Source of the DNA: Collinsella sp944321445
GTDB taxonomy: Bacteria; Actinomycetota; Coriobacteriia; Coriobacteriales; Coriobacteriaceae
Strand: one strand, 5' to 3'
Assembly (NCBI RefSeq): GCF_030371825.1
Contig: NZ_JAUDDM010000002.1
Length of the DNA stretch: 64,000 nucleotides
This document shows positions 34,198 through 42,980 of this stretch, piece by piece. The position numbers were made by a program, and so were the translations under genes. A model generated the notes under the pieces. That model made no database searches, was not told where the DNA came from, and saw nothing but the letters and a program-made list of their open reading frames with translations. Numbering within the stretch: the first letter of the stretch is position 1; every line of letters starts with the position of its first letter.

Positions 34198-35386
34198 AGC
34201 GCTGCCTCCTCATGAAGAGAGCCGCCACGGCGAAGAGCACCGCGGAAATGGCGGCCAGGGTCGCAAGCGAGCCCGCGAACGGCGCGAGCGAGTCGTAGAA
34301 CGTGAGCCGGTAGAACGCCTCCCCCACCTGGACGGCGGGGTTTGCAAGCTGCACCAACGGGAAATTGGCCGAAAGCCAATCGCACAGGCGTTGGGAAGGC
34401 GTGCCGAAAAGGCCGGCCGGCAGCGAGAGCCCCATGGTGAGAACGGTGCAGATGACATCTTTGGTCTCGCTAGAGAGGCGCGGGATCGCACCGATAAACG
34501 TGCCGATCGCGCAGCTCACGAGTGCGCAGGCGGCACAGGCTGCCACGGCGAGGCCCTCTCGGCCACCCAGGCTCACCCCCGCGACCAGCCTGAGGTAGAC
34601 GAGCGACACCACCAGACAGCAGAAGACCACGATCCACGAGGCAACAAGGCCCGAGGCAAGCTGCGTGGCGGGTCCCGCCGCAGAAACCTGCCTTCGCATG
34701 CCCTCAGGGGACCCATCCGCCCGCTTGGAGATGACGAGCAAAAGGGCGACCTGCGCGCCCATGAGGCTCGAGAAGCCCAGCATGGCGTAGTAGTAGCGCG
34801 AAAACTCACTCGACTGCGTCCGCAGGACGGAGATGCGCTCGCTCACGATGTCGTCTCCGGAAAGGGAGGCAGCGAGCTCCTCGGCAGCACCGGGAGATGC
34901 AAGCGCAGAGGGCTCCTTCTCGGCAACGACCTCGATTGCCTCGCTCACCTGCAGATACCGGTCGAGCACAAGCTGCACGATGGCCTGGTCGGTGCCACCC
35001 GCCGAGCGTGCGGGCACCACCATCCGCGGGTCCTCGCCCTCCTGCGCCACCACATAGGCGCAGATGTCACCGGCGTCCGCCGCCAAGGCAGCCTCGCCCT
35101 CGTCCGCGTACGGCGTGACGTCGAGCAGGGCATCCTCACCCCGCGACACGCCCTCGAGCGCCTCCGCGAGCCCGCGCGCTTCGGACGAGCCGTCCTCAAC
35201 GAGGCCGACGGGAACCCCAGCGATCGCCTCCCCGGACTCGTAGCCGTCGAACATGAACATGAAGACCGTTGAGAGCAGGATGGGAAAGACCATGACCCAG
35301 ATGACGATGCCGCGGTTGCGCAGCGCCTGGACCAGATCGAAGCGCACCAGGCGAAGCGCCGAGCGCAAACCGTTCGAAGCGTTCAT
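34184..35386 (-). CDS. ABC-2-type exporter permease (first)
   Basis: 400 residues with the same layout as its partner: N-terminal helix (residues 22-45), large external domain, five helices from residue about 210. The block SSLMGAQVALLLVISKRADGSPEGMRRQVSAA is typical of ABC-2 membrane proteins. It starts 10 bp after the ATPase stop. The two permeases probably form a heterodimer. Confidence 0.86.
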   Translation of the reverse strand: MNASNGLRSALRLVRFDLVQALRNRGIVIWVMVFPILLSTVFMFMFDGYESGEAIAGVPVGLVEDGSSEARGLAEALEGVSRGEDALLDVTPYADEGEAALAADAGDICAYVVAQEGEDPRMVVPARSAGGTDQAIVQLVLDRYLQVSEAIEVVAEKEPSALASPGAAEELAASLSGDDIVSERISVLRTQSSEFSRYYYAMLGFSSLMGAQVALLLVISKRADGSPEGMRRQVSAAGPATQLASGLVASWIVVFCCLVVSLVYLRLVAGVSLGGREGLAVAACAACALVSCAIGTFIGAIPRLSSETKDVICTVLTMGLSLPAGLFGTPSQRLCDWLSANFPLVQLANPAVQVGEAFYRLTFYDSLAPFAGSLATLAAISAVLFAVAALFMRRQRYAYL

Positions 35387-35396
35387 GGCGCACCCC

Positions 35397-36335
35397 CTAG
35401 TCGCGCAGCTCGCGGCCGCAAAGCTCGAGGAACACGTCGTTCAAGGTGGGCGGCTCGGACCACACGCGGCCGGGCTCAGCGCCCGCTTCCTCGAGAGCGG
35501 CGAGCACGTCGAGCAGCGCATGGGCCGCCGGGGCGCAGTCCACGCGAAGCTCGCCATCCGCATAGGAGGCGCGCGTGACGCACCGCAGGTCGCGCACCCT
35601 CGCGATCAGAGATTCGCCGGGGGCATCGAGCTCGACCACGATCCTTTCGCCCAGATCGATCAGACGCTTGAGCTCATCGGGCGTGCCCTCCGCAACCGAC
35701 CTGCCCGCGTCCATAATCATCACGCGCTCGCAGATCTGCTCGACCTCCTCCATGTAGTGGCTCGTGTAGACCACGGTAGCCCCTTCGTCGCGCAGGCGGC
35801 AGATGCCGTCCAGGATGGCGTTTCTGCTCTGCGGGTCCACGGCAACGGTGGGCTCGTCAAGAAAGAGGAGCTCGGGCTTGTGCGCAATACCGCAAGCGAT
35901 GTTGAGGCGGCGCAGCAGGCCGCCCGAGAGTCTGCGGGGCCGCTGCCGCGCGTGGTCGGCAAGGCCCACGAAGTCGAGCGCGTCGTCCACGAGGCGACGC
36001 CGCTCACGGGAATCGGCAACATAGAGCGCGCAGAAGGCGTCCACGTTCTCGCGAACGGTGAGCTCGTCGAGGACGGCCACCTGCTGCGGCACCACGCCGA
36101 TGCGGCGCTTGAGGTCGTAGCGCGTGGGCGTCATCGGCTCGCCGAAGAGCTCGATGTCGCCGCGGTCGTAGGTGAGCAGCTGGAGCATGCAGTTGATGGC
36201 GGTGGTCTTGCCGCAGCCGTTGGGGCCCAGAAGGCCGAAGATCTCGCCGCGGGCGATGCGCAGGTCGAAGTGGTCGAGCGCGAGCTTCTCGCCGTAGCGC
36301 TTGACGAGCCCCCGCACGTTCACGATGTCAGACAT
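35397..36335 (-). CDS. ABC exporter ATPase
   Basis: 312 residues from ATG 36335 (GAAGGAGG). Walker A GPNGCGKTT, signature LSGGLLRRL and Walker B LLFLDEPT, with a C-terminal DrrA-like extension. First gene of the three-gene exporter operon. Divergent from the histidine kinase by 141 bp with repeated TTTGTCA motifs, so the response regulator encoded across the gap is its expected controller. Confidence 0.9.
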   Translation of the reverse strand: MSDIVNVRGLVKRYGEKLALDHFDLRIARGEIFGLLGPNGCGKTTAINCMLQLLTYDRGDIELFGEPMTPTRYDLKRRIGVVPQQVAVLDELTVRENVDAFCALYVADSRERRRLVDDALDFVGLADHARQRPRRLSGGLLRRLNIACGIAHKPELLFLDEPTVAVDPQSRNAILDGICRLRDEGATVVYTSHYMEEVEQICERVMIMDAGRSVAEGTPDELKRLIDLGERIVVELDAPGESLIARVRDLRCVTRASYADGELRVDCAPAAHALLDVLAALEEAGAEPGRVWSEPPTLNDVFLELCGRELRD

Positions 36336-36401
36336 CGCTGCCTCCTTCTCGTTCGTTCGTGACACCACCTTACGGTGCGAGGCGAACATCGGGAAGTGAG
36401 C

Positions 36402-36439
36402 TTTGTCACAAGTTATCGCGGGGCATGTGACATTTGTCA
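36402..36439. promoter_or_regulatory. Repeated TTTGTCA boxes between the exporter and sensor kinase
   Basis: TTTGTCAC (36402-36409) and TTTGTCA (36433-36439) are direct repeats 31 bp apart; GTCACA and TGTGAC within the region also form an inverted pair. Candidate binding site of the adjacent NarL-type regulator. Confidence 0.5.
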
Positions 36440-36476
36440 TCTATGAAGGGCGGACGTCCTACCTTAGACTTGTGCC

Positions 36477-37568
36477 ATGGAGAGAATCGTCGACAAACTC
36501 ATCGCGCTCGCGTGCTGCGTGCCCGCGCTGGCGCTCGCGGGCACGGGCTTCGCAGCGACCGGCGCCCTTCTTGCTGCCGTAACGTGCGCGTTTCTTGCTG
36601 AGCTGCTGCCCGAGCGGGCACGGATCGCCCCTGCCGCCCTATACTGCGTGCTCGCATGCGTTCTCCCTGCCGGCTCCGTTTTCACCGCACCCGCCGCGTA
36701 CGACCTCGCGCGCGTCTCCCCCGCCGCCTCGCTCGCCGCCGCGGCACCAGCCGCCGTGGCCTTGTTGACGGGCGCGATCAACCCAGGCGTGGTCGCGTGC
36801 GGCTTGCTCGCCTGCGCGATTGCCGTCGCGCTCTCGCTGCGCACCGAGTCGACGCTTCGCGCCCGAAATCAAACCCTGCTGCGTGCCGACGAGCTGCGGG
36901 AAAGAGAACTCGCCCTCGAAGCGAAAAACCGGGAACTCCTGGACGCCCAGGACTACGAGGTGCGCCTCGCCACGCTCGACGAGCGTGCCCGCATCGCCCG
37001 AGAGATCCATGACAACGTGGGTCACCTGCTCACGAGAGCGACGGTACAGGTGGAAGCCTTCCGCGTCGTCCATGCCGGCGAACCCGTTGAACAGGACCTC
37101 GCCGCCGTGGCGGATACCCTACACGAGGCGCTCGATGAGGTGCGTGCAAGCGTCCACAATCTGCGTGACGACGCCAGCGACCTCTCGGTGCAGGTGCGTG
37201 CCGTCGTGGAGCGCGCCTGCGCGGGGACGGGTATTTCGTCATCGGTAAACGTGGATGCCGGGGAGGCACCGGCAGCCATAGCGAGCTGCCTCACCGCGGT
37301 CGCGCGCGAGGCCGTGTCCAATGTGTTACGTCACTCGAACGCAAACCGGGTTGCGGTGGAGCTCGTCGAGCACCCGGGGTTCTGGCGCCTCACAATCGTC
37401 GACAACGGGACGGGAACAGCGCCCAATGATACGGCGGGCGGCATGGGACTCGCCTCTATGGAGGAGCGCGTGCGGGCGCTCGGTGGGACCTTCCACGCAG
37501 GCACCGGACAGCATGGCGGCTGGACGGTCTTCGCGAGCATACCCAAACCCGAGAGGAGGCCCGCATGA
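36477..37568 (+). CDS. NarL-type sensor histidine kinase
   Basis: 363 residues. About six N-terminal membrane helices without a large external loop (intramembrane sensing), a coiled linker (residues 125-165), HisKA_3 with ERARIAREIHDNVGHLL (phospho-His178), and a compact ATPase with N-box AREAVSNVLRHS and GGMGLASMEER. Overlaps the response regulator gene by 4 bp (ATGA). Intramembrane-sensing kinases next to ABC exporters often respond to cell-envelope antibiotics; here that is inference. Confidence 0.92.
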   Translation: MERIVDKLIALACCVPALALAGTGFAATGALLAAVTCAFLAELLPERARIAPAALYCVLACVLPAGSVFTAPAAYDLARVSPAASLAAAAPAAVALLTGAINPGVVACGLLACAIAVALSLRTESTLRARNQTLLRADELRERELALEAKNRELLDAQDYEVRLATLDERARIAREIHDNVGHLLTRATVQVEAFRVVHAGEPVEQDLAAVADTLHEALDEVRASVHNLRDDASDLSVQVRAVVERACAGTGISSSVNVDAGEAPAAIASCLTAVAREAVSNVLRHSNANRVAVELVEHPGFWRLTIVDNGTGTAPNDTAGGMGLASMEERVRALGGTFHAGTGQHGGWTVFASIPKPERRPA

Positions 37569-38197
37569 GGGTCATCGTGTGCGACGACGACGCGGTGGTG
37601 GTGTCGTCGCTGGCTATCGTGCTCGGAGCGCAGCCCGATATCGAAGTCGCAGGCACCGCGTCGAGTGGAGAAGAAGCTGTGCGCCTCGCGGCGGAACTTG
37701 CCCCGGACATCGTCCTTCTCGACATTCAGATGCCCGGCACCGACGGGCTCACCGCTGCCGAGCGGATCCTCGCCGTGCCGAATCCGCCGCGCGTGGTGTT
37801 CCTCACCACCTTCTCGGATGACGAGTACATCGTGCGTGCCCTGGCACTCGGCGCAGCAGGATACCTCATCAAGCAGGACGTCGCCGGCGTGGCACCGGCC
37901 CTGCGCGCGGTCGCTGCCGGCCAAAGCGTGCTTGAGGGCGAGGTGCTCGAGCGCGCGGTATCGCTTAAGGCGACAACACCCGGTAAGCCCGACATGGGAA
38001 GCCTGTTCCCGCAGCTCACCGAACGCGAGCGTGAGGTCGTGGCGCTCATAGCCGAAGGCCTCGACAACCGGGAGGTCGCCGATGCGGCCTACATGGGAGA
38101 AGGCACCGTACGCAACCATATCAGCTCTATCTTGGCGAAGCTGCACCTTCGAAACCGGACGCAGATCGCCATCGCCTACTGGCGCGCCCTGCGCTAG
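37565..38197 (+). CDS. NarL-type response regulator
   Basis: 210 residues. Receiver domain with acidic DDD near the N-terminus and phospho-Asp53 in LLDIQMPG, and a C-terminal LuxR helix-turn-helix (LTEREREVVALIAEGLDNREVADAAYMGEGTVRNH...). It is cotranscribed with the kinase and probably activates the divergent exporter operon. Confidence 0.93.
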   Translation: MRVIVCDDDAVVVSSLAIVLGAQPDIEVAGTASSGEEAVRLAAELAPDIVLLDIQMPGTDGLTAAERILAVPNPPRVVFLTTFSDDEYIVRALALGAAGYLIKQDVAGVAPALRAVAAGQSVLEGEVLERAVSLKATTPGKPDMGSLFPQLTEREREVVALIAEGLDNREVADAAYMGEGTVRNHISSILAKLHLRNRTQIAIAYWRALR

Positions 38198-38208
38198 GGC
38201 CGCCCGTG

Positions 38209-38231
38209 GGGGTCGCCTTCTGGGCGACCCC
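38209..38231. terminator. Hairpin between convergent genes
   Basis: GGGTCGCC, four-base loop, GGGCGACCC. Lies between the response regulator stop (38197) and the convergent permease stop (38252). No U-tract; may block both transcripts. Confidence 0.5.
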
Positions 38232-38251
38232 GCCCGAGTCGAACGGAGCGG

Positions 38252-39517
38252 CTACGCCACCTGACGCCTCCTGAACGAGACCACCGCCACCGGGGTCGAG
38301 ACGAGCACGAGCGCCGCGTAGACGAGAAGGACCGTGCCGATGAGGTCGAGCACGACCGGGCCGAGCGGGTAGGACTCGAGCGCCGAGAAGAGCACGCTGA
38401 AGTTGGCGAAGTTGATCGGGAAGAGTGCAAGCACCCGCTCGAGCGCGCCCACGCCGGCCGAGGGGACGAGCCCCGTGAGCACCACGAGCGCCACGTCCGT
38501 CAGGAAGACCGCGAGCGTCGAGGGCGTGCGCGACGAGAGCGCGAGCGTGAGGCACGAAAAGCCCAGGCACGCCGCGTACATGAGTCCCACGGTTGCGAGC
38601 GCGGCCTGCCCCGCCGTGAGCGGGTACGGTGACGTGAGCGCCATGCTCTGGATGGAGAGCCCGAAGCCCTCCGCCCCGTAGAAGGCGAGCGAGACCCCGA
38701 CGACGATGGCGGCGCAGAGGGCGAAGTAGGCGGTCGCGTAGGTGAGCGCGGCCACGACCTTGGCCGCCACGAGCGTCGAGCGGCCGCGCCGGGTGGCGAG
38801 CACCACCGCGTCCGCGCCGGACTGGTACTCGAAGGAGAACGCGGGCGCCAGCGTCACGCATGCCGCGAGGATCGGGAAGACGAGGAAGGCCGCGCAGTCG
38901 ACCACGTTGCCCCAGCCGCCCGAGTAGCCGTACTCGATCGGCTCCGGGACGGAAGCGCGCATCTCCGTCCAGTACGCGCGCTCCGCCTCGGAGTACTCCC
39001 ACATGCCGCCCTGGCCGTCGTCGAGCGCCTGCTGGGTGAGCCCCGCCGCCGCGCCGTACCAGTCGGCCGCCATCTCGGGAGTCACGCGGGCGGCCGTCTG
39101 CGCGGGCTCCTCGCCCGAGATCCTCCAGGGCCGCAGCAGCCAGCTCCAGTAGGGGTTGTAGAGGTCATCCACCTCCTCGGGCGAGAAGCTCTGCGCGATG
39201 AGGTCGTAGACGGCCGAGCCCGTCATCTCGCCCACTATGTCGCGATCGATCCGCGAGAAGACCATCTCCTGGTAGGCGGCGATGTCCTCCGCGGCTCGCT
39301 CGGGGGTGACGACGCCCGCGTGCTTCTCGTCCTCCGAGCGGTTGTACGCGATGGCCTCGACGCCGTTGAACTCCTCTCCGGCGAAGTCCACCGTCCGGTT
39401 CTGCGTCACGTTGAGCGCCATGATGGCGACGAGGAAGACGACGACGCCGACGTTTGCCACGAGCGCCACGCGGCGGGAGAGCATCTTCTTGAGCTCGAAC
39501 AGGATGAGCCTAGGCAT
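38252..39517 (-). CDS. ABC-2-type permease of the ECF-linked exporter
   Basis: 421 residues from ATG 39517. The first helix is at residues 18-38; a long external region of about 170 residues contains many Tyr and Trp (PYWSWLLRPWR); six helices follow from residue about 220 with the YQSGADAVVLATRRGRSTLVAAKV block typical of lantibiotic-type ABC-2 permeases. Overlaps the ATPase gene by 8 bp. Last gene of a sigma factor-membrane protein-ATPase-permease operon. Confidence 0.86.
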   Translation of the reverse strand: MPRLILFELKKMLSRRVALVANVGVVVFLVAIMALNVTQNRTVDFAGEEFNGVEAIAYNRSEDEKHAGVVTPERAAEDIAAYQEMVFSRIDRDIVGEMTGSAVYDLIAQSFSPEEVDDLYNPYWSWLLRPWRISGEEPAQTAARVTPEMAADWYGAAAGLTQQALDDGQGGMWEYSEAERAYWTEMRASVPEPIEYGYSGGWGNVVDCAAFLVFPILAACVTLAPAFSFEYQSGADAVVLATRRGRSTLVAAKVVAALTYATAYFALCAAIVVGVSLAFYGAEGFGLSIQSMALTSPYPLTAGQAALATVGLMYAACLGFSCLTLALSSRTPSTLAVFLTDVALVVLTGLVPSAGVGALERVLALFPINFANFSVLFSALESYPLGPVVLDLIGTVLLVYAALVLVSTPVAVVSFRRRQVA

Positions 39518-40439
39518 GGCGTCCCTCCTTAAAGTGGGACCCGCGGGCGGCGCGGGGCGAGCCCGCCTCAGCGGCGCCGTCGCGGAACACGTACAGGTAC
39601 AGGTCCTCGAGCGTGGGCTCGGCGGGGGCGGAGCCCGGCACCCTGGGCTCGTCCGCCACGTAGCGCAGGAGTGCCCTTCCGCCCTCGAGGTGGCGGACGT
39701 TACCCACCGTGAGCGCGGCCTCGAGCGTCTCGGCGCGCCCGGCGGGGACGACGGCCTCCCAGACCCTGCCCTCGGCCTCCGCGACAAGCTCGGCCGGCGG
39801 CCCCGAGAGCACCACGGAGCCCGCGCGCATCACGAGGATCTCGTCGGCGATGTGCTCCACGTCCGAGACGATGTGCGTGGAGAGAAGGACGATCTTGTCG
39901 CGCGCGAAGCCGGAGATGAGGTTGCGGAAGCGCACGCGCTCCTTGGGGTCGAGCCCGGCCGTGGGCTCGTCGAGCACGAGGACCTCGGGGTCGTTGAGGA
40001 CGGCCTGCGCGATGCCGAGGCGCTGGCGCATGCCGCCGGAGAAGGTCCGGATGCGGCGCCGCTCCTCGCCGCCGAGCCCCACGCGCTCCAGCAGCGCGAG
40101 CGAGCGGTCGCGCGCGTCGCGGCGGCTGAGGCCCTTGAGGGCAGCCATGTACTCCATGAAGTCGAGCGCCGTGAACTCCGGGTAGTAGCCGAAGTCCTGC
40201 GGCAGGTAGCCGAGGAGGGCACGGTACCCGTCGCCCATGCGCGCGACGGGCGAGCCGTCGTAGCGCACCTCTCCCGAGGTGGGGCGCAGCACCCCGCAGA
40301 CCATCCTCATGAGCGTGGTCTTGCCGGCGCCGTTGGCGCCGAGCAGGCCGTAGACGCCGGGGGCGAGCGTCGCGCTCACGCGGTCCACGGCGATCTTGGG
40401 CCCGAACTCCCGGGTCAGCCGGTCGAGCGTCAGTTCCAT
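39510..40439 (-). CDS. ABC exporter ATPase of the ECF-linked operon
   Basis: 309 residues from ATG 40439 (AGGAAGGG upstream). Walker A GANGAGKTT, signature FSGGMRQRL, Walker B VLVLDEPT. The first 230 residues are the ATPase; the tail resembles BcrA/NodI-like proteins. It partners the overlapping permease. Exporters of this group give resistance to peptide antibiotics or remove lipids; the substrate here is unknown. Confidence 0.9.
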   Translation of the reverse strand: MELTLDRLTREFGPKIAVDRVSATLAPGVYGLLGANGAGKTTLMRMVCGVLRPTSGEVRYDGSPVARMGDGYRALLGYLPQDFGYYPEFTALDFMEYMAALKGLSRRDARDRSLALLERVGLGGEERRRIRTFSGGMRQRLGIAQAVLNDPEVLVLDEPTAGLDPKERVRFRNLISGFARDKIVLLSTHIVSDVEHIADEILVMRAGSVVLSGPPAELVAEAEGRVWEAVVPAGRAETLEAALTVGNVRHLEGGRALLRYVADEPRVPGSAPAEPTLEDLYLYVFRDGAAEAGSPRAARGSHFKEGRHA

Positions 40440-40465
40440 GCTGGATTTCCCTTCCTGTCTGATTG

Positions 40466-41230
40466 CTAGAGCGCGCCTGCGGGCGCAGGCACATCGGCGA
40501 AGCCGGAGGCCGCCGCGCGCAGCCACGCGCGGGCCTGCACCGCGGCGAACGCGAGCGCAGCGGCAGCCGCGGCCCACCAGGCGAGCGCCGCCGCGGGGCC
40601 GAAGGCCGCCGGGCAGAGCGTGCGCGCGAGGACGCAGGCGGCGCACACCCCGGCCGCCGCGGCGACGGCGGCGACGGTCGCGTCCGGGCTCGCCGCGCGG
40701 CGTGCGGCGAGCAGCCCCGCCCCGAGCGCCGCGAGGTAGGGCGCGAGCCCCTGGGCAAGCGCGGCCCAGGGCGCGCCCCCCGCCGGGCCGGCGAGGGCGG
40801 CGAGCAGGGCTATCGCGAGCGCGTCCGCGCAGCAGAGCACGAGCCCCCGGGCGCACGCGGCGGCCTGGGCGTTCACCGGACAGGCGGCCTCGAGCTCGGC
40901 CATGCCGCAGGAGCGCGAGCGCGTGACGCCCGCGAGCGTAACGAGCGCGAGCGCCGCCCCGAGGGCCGCCGCGACCGTCCCGATGCCGACCCCGGAGAGG
41001 GCGCACGGCACGGCGAGGAGGGCGAGCGCCGCGTGAAGCGCCCACGCCCCCGCACCGACGAGGCGTGCCTGGCCGGCGACCACCTCGGCTGCCCGTGGCC
41101 GGGAGGGACGGGCCATCTCCGCCGCGACCACCTCCACGAGCGCGCGGGGCGCGGCGGCGTCGGTGCCGGGTGCCGCCCGGTAGTGCTCTCGCAGCGCGTC
41201 CTCGAGCGCGCGCTTCTCTCGCATCCTCAT
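40466..41230 (-). CDS. Alanine-rich membrane protein, candidate anti-sigma factor
   Basis: 254 residues, extremely Ala-rich. The first 50 residues are charged and cytoplasmic (RALEDALREHYRAAPGTD), followed by six or so membrane helices. It begins 1 bp after the ECF sigma factor stop, the position usually held by an anti-sigma factor. No ZAS-type HxxxCxxC motif is seen. Anti-sigma function is inferred from the place and topology only. Confidence 0.65.
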   Translation of the reverse strand: MRMREKRALEDALREHYRAAPGTDAAAPRALVEVVAAEMARPSRPRAAEVVAGQARLVGAGAWALHAALALLAVPCALSGVGIGTVAAALGAALALVTLAGVTRSRSCGMAELEAACPVNAQAAACARGLVLCCADALAIALLAALAGPAGGAPWAALAQGLAPYLAALGAGLLAARRAASPDATVAAVAAAAGVCAACVLARTLCPAAFGPAAALAWWAAAAAALAFAAVQARAWLRAAASGFADVPAPAGAL

Positions 41231-41231
41231 C

Positions 41232-41738
41232 TCAGACCTCCCCGTCCTTCTCGCCTTGAATGCCCAAATCCGCCCGCACCGCCTCGAGCGCCGACGACAG
41301 GGCGCGCGCCGCTGCGAACCTGCTCATCCCCAGCGCGGCGCCCACCTCGCCGAGCGTGAAGCCCTCGCCGTACCTGAGCTCGAGCGCCTCGCGCTGGGCG
41401 CGGGGCAGCCGCGCGAGGGCCGAGGCCAGGTCGCGGCGGTCGTCCGCCTCGCCCGGGTCGCCCCCGCCCGGGATCGCCTCCGGAAGCTCGGCCCACGAGG
41501 ACGCGCGGTCGCGCGCCATGTCGGCGCAGACGTTGCGGGCGATGGTGACGAGGTAGGCGCGAATCCGACCCCGCTCCCGGTAGCGCGAACGGGCGCGAAC
41601 GAAGCGCAGGAACGTCTCCTGAGCGGCGTCCTCGGCGAGCCCCACCGGCGCGTGCCTGCGGCAGTACCGCAGCACATCGGTGTAGTGCTCGTCGACGAGG
41701 CGCTCCGCCTCGCCCGTCCGCTCGTTCCTCTCGCCCAC
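41232..41738 (-). CDS. ECF-type RNA polymerase sigma factor
   Basis: 168 residues from GTG 41738 with GGGAGGTGG before it. Region 2 is seen in DVLRYCRR...AEDAAQETFLRFVRARSRY, and region 4 in LPRAQREALELRYGEGFTLGEVGAALGMSRFAAARAL. First gene of a four-gene operon with a membrane protein and an ABC exporter, which it probably transcribes on envelope stress or drug challenge. Confidence 0.92.
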   Translation of the reverse strand: MGERNERTGEAERLVDEHYTDVLRYCRRHAPVGLAEDAAQETFLRFVRARSRYRERGRIRAYLVTIARNVCADMARDRASSWAELPEAIPGGGDPGEADDRRDLASALARLPRAQREALELRYGEGFTLGEVGAALGMSRFAAARALSSALEAVRADLGIQGEKDGEV

Positions 41739-41930
41739 GGCGCCACCTCCCTCTATCCCTATTAACGCAGCGGCGCCTCCGAATGAGCGGTCGGATTGAA
41801 AAAACTTTCGCGGACGGCGGGAGCCCGGCGAGACGAACGTTTTCGTCACCTTTCCCCGCGGGGGGCGGGGGCGCCGTATCATCACGGTGGAGCGCCAAGG
41901 GGCGCATCGGGATAAAGAAGGGTCGCGAAC

Positions 41931-42929
41931 GTGGGCTTTATCGCAAGGTTCCTGTCAGGCTACACCGAGAACTTCCTCGTAGCGGTGGCGCTGTGGCCCC
42001 TCGCCTCGGCCGCGCTCACGCTCCCCATCCTCGCCTGGCTCTACCACCGCGACGGGCGCCTGCGCTTCGGGTCTGCCGTCTCGACCTACCTCGCGGTGCT
42101 CTACGTGCTCGGCCTGGGGTGCTTCACGCTGTGGCCGCTGCCGAGCGGCGACTCGGGCCTCGGCATCACCTACGGCGTGCCCTGGCAGCTCGACCCGCTC
42201 GCCTTCGTGGGGGACTTCCTGCGCGAGGGCGCGAGCACGATCCCGCAGATCGCGTTCAACGTGGTGCTCTTCATGCCGCTCGGCTTCATCGCGGGGCGCC
42301 TGCTGCGCTGGGGGTTCTGGCGGTCCGTCTTCACGGGCCTCCTGGCGTCGCTTTTCATCGAGGCGGCGCAGGGCACGGGGCTCTTCGGGATCTACCCGTA
42401 CGCCTACCGCACGGCCGACGTCGACGACCTCATCTACAACACCTCGGGCGCGGCGCTCGGCTGGGCCTGCGCGACAGCGCTCGCGCACGTCCTGCCGCCG
42501 GGTGCGCTCGCCGGGGAGGGCGAGGTCACGCACGAGCCCGGCCTCATCCGCCGCTGCGTGGCGCTCTGGCTGGACGCGACGCTCATGTCGGTCGCGACGC
42601 TGGCCGTCTCCGCAGCGGTCTCGCTCGTGCTCCACAACGTACCCGGCGCCGAGGCGTGGGCGGACGTCCCCTACGTGCTCCTGGTCGCGGCGGCGGCGCT
42701 CATCTGGACGGAGTGCGTGCGCCCCTGGCGGCACGGCGGGTCGACTCCCGGCGGCGCCTTCGTTCGAATGAGCTGCGAGACGAGGGAGCGCACGGGCGCG
42801 CGCCGCGCCGCGTTCTACGCCGCCCGCGCGGCGACGCTGGGCGCGGCGCTGCTCTTCCCGCCCATCCTGTGGCTGGCCCTCGCCCTCTTCTACCTCGTCG
42901 CCCGCAAGATGCCCTACGACCTTATCTAG
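41931..42929 (+). CDS. VanZ-like membrane protein with RDD-like C-terminal half
   Basis: 332 residues from GTG 41931. Residues 1-185 hold the VanZ pattern (FNVVLFMPLGFIAG, SLFIEAAQ, DVDDLIYNTSGAALGW). From residue 200 an RDD-like domain follows (IRRCVALWLDATLMSV... with three more helices). VanZ proteins confer low-level teicoplanin or lysolipid tolerance in some species; many are uncharacterised. Divergent from the ECF sigma operon across a 192-bp gap; a role in the same envelope stress response is possible. Confidence 0.85.
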   Translation: MGFIARFLSGYTENFLVAVALWPLASAALTLPILAWLYHRDGRLRFGSAVSTYLAVLYVLGLGCFTLWPLPSGDSGLGITYGVPWQLDPLAFVGDFLREGASTIPQIAFNVVLFMPLGFIAGRLLRWGFWRSVFTGLLASLFIEAAQGTGLFGIYPYAYRTADVDDLIYNTSGAALGWACATALAHVLPPGALAGEGEVTHEPGLIRRCVALWLDATLMSVATLAVSAAVSLVLHNVPGAEAWADVPYVLLVAAAALIWTECVRPWRHGGSTPGGAFVRMSCETRERTGARRAAFYAARAATLGAALLFPPILWLALALFYLVARKMPYDLI

Positions 42930-42942
42930 GGTGCGGGCGTGG

Positions 42943-42974
42943 CCGCCCGTGGGGACTGTCTTTTGGGCGGCCCC
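42943..42974. terminator. Hairpin between VanZ and MFS genes
   Basis: GGCCGCCC and GGGCGGCC arms around a 16-nt loop between convergent stops (42929 and 42981). Confidence 0.5.
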
Positions 42975-42980
42975 TCGCCG

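Noticed and set aside
38127..39002. Long minus-strand Arg/Gly-rich frame in the permease gene
   Set aside because: A GC-driven shadow of the real permease frame with no domain.
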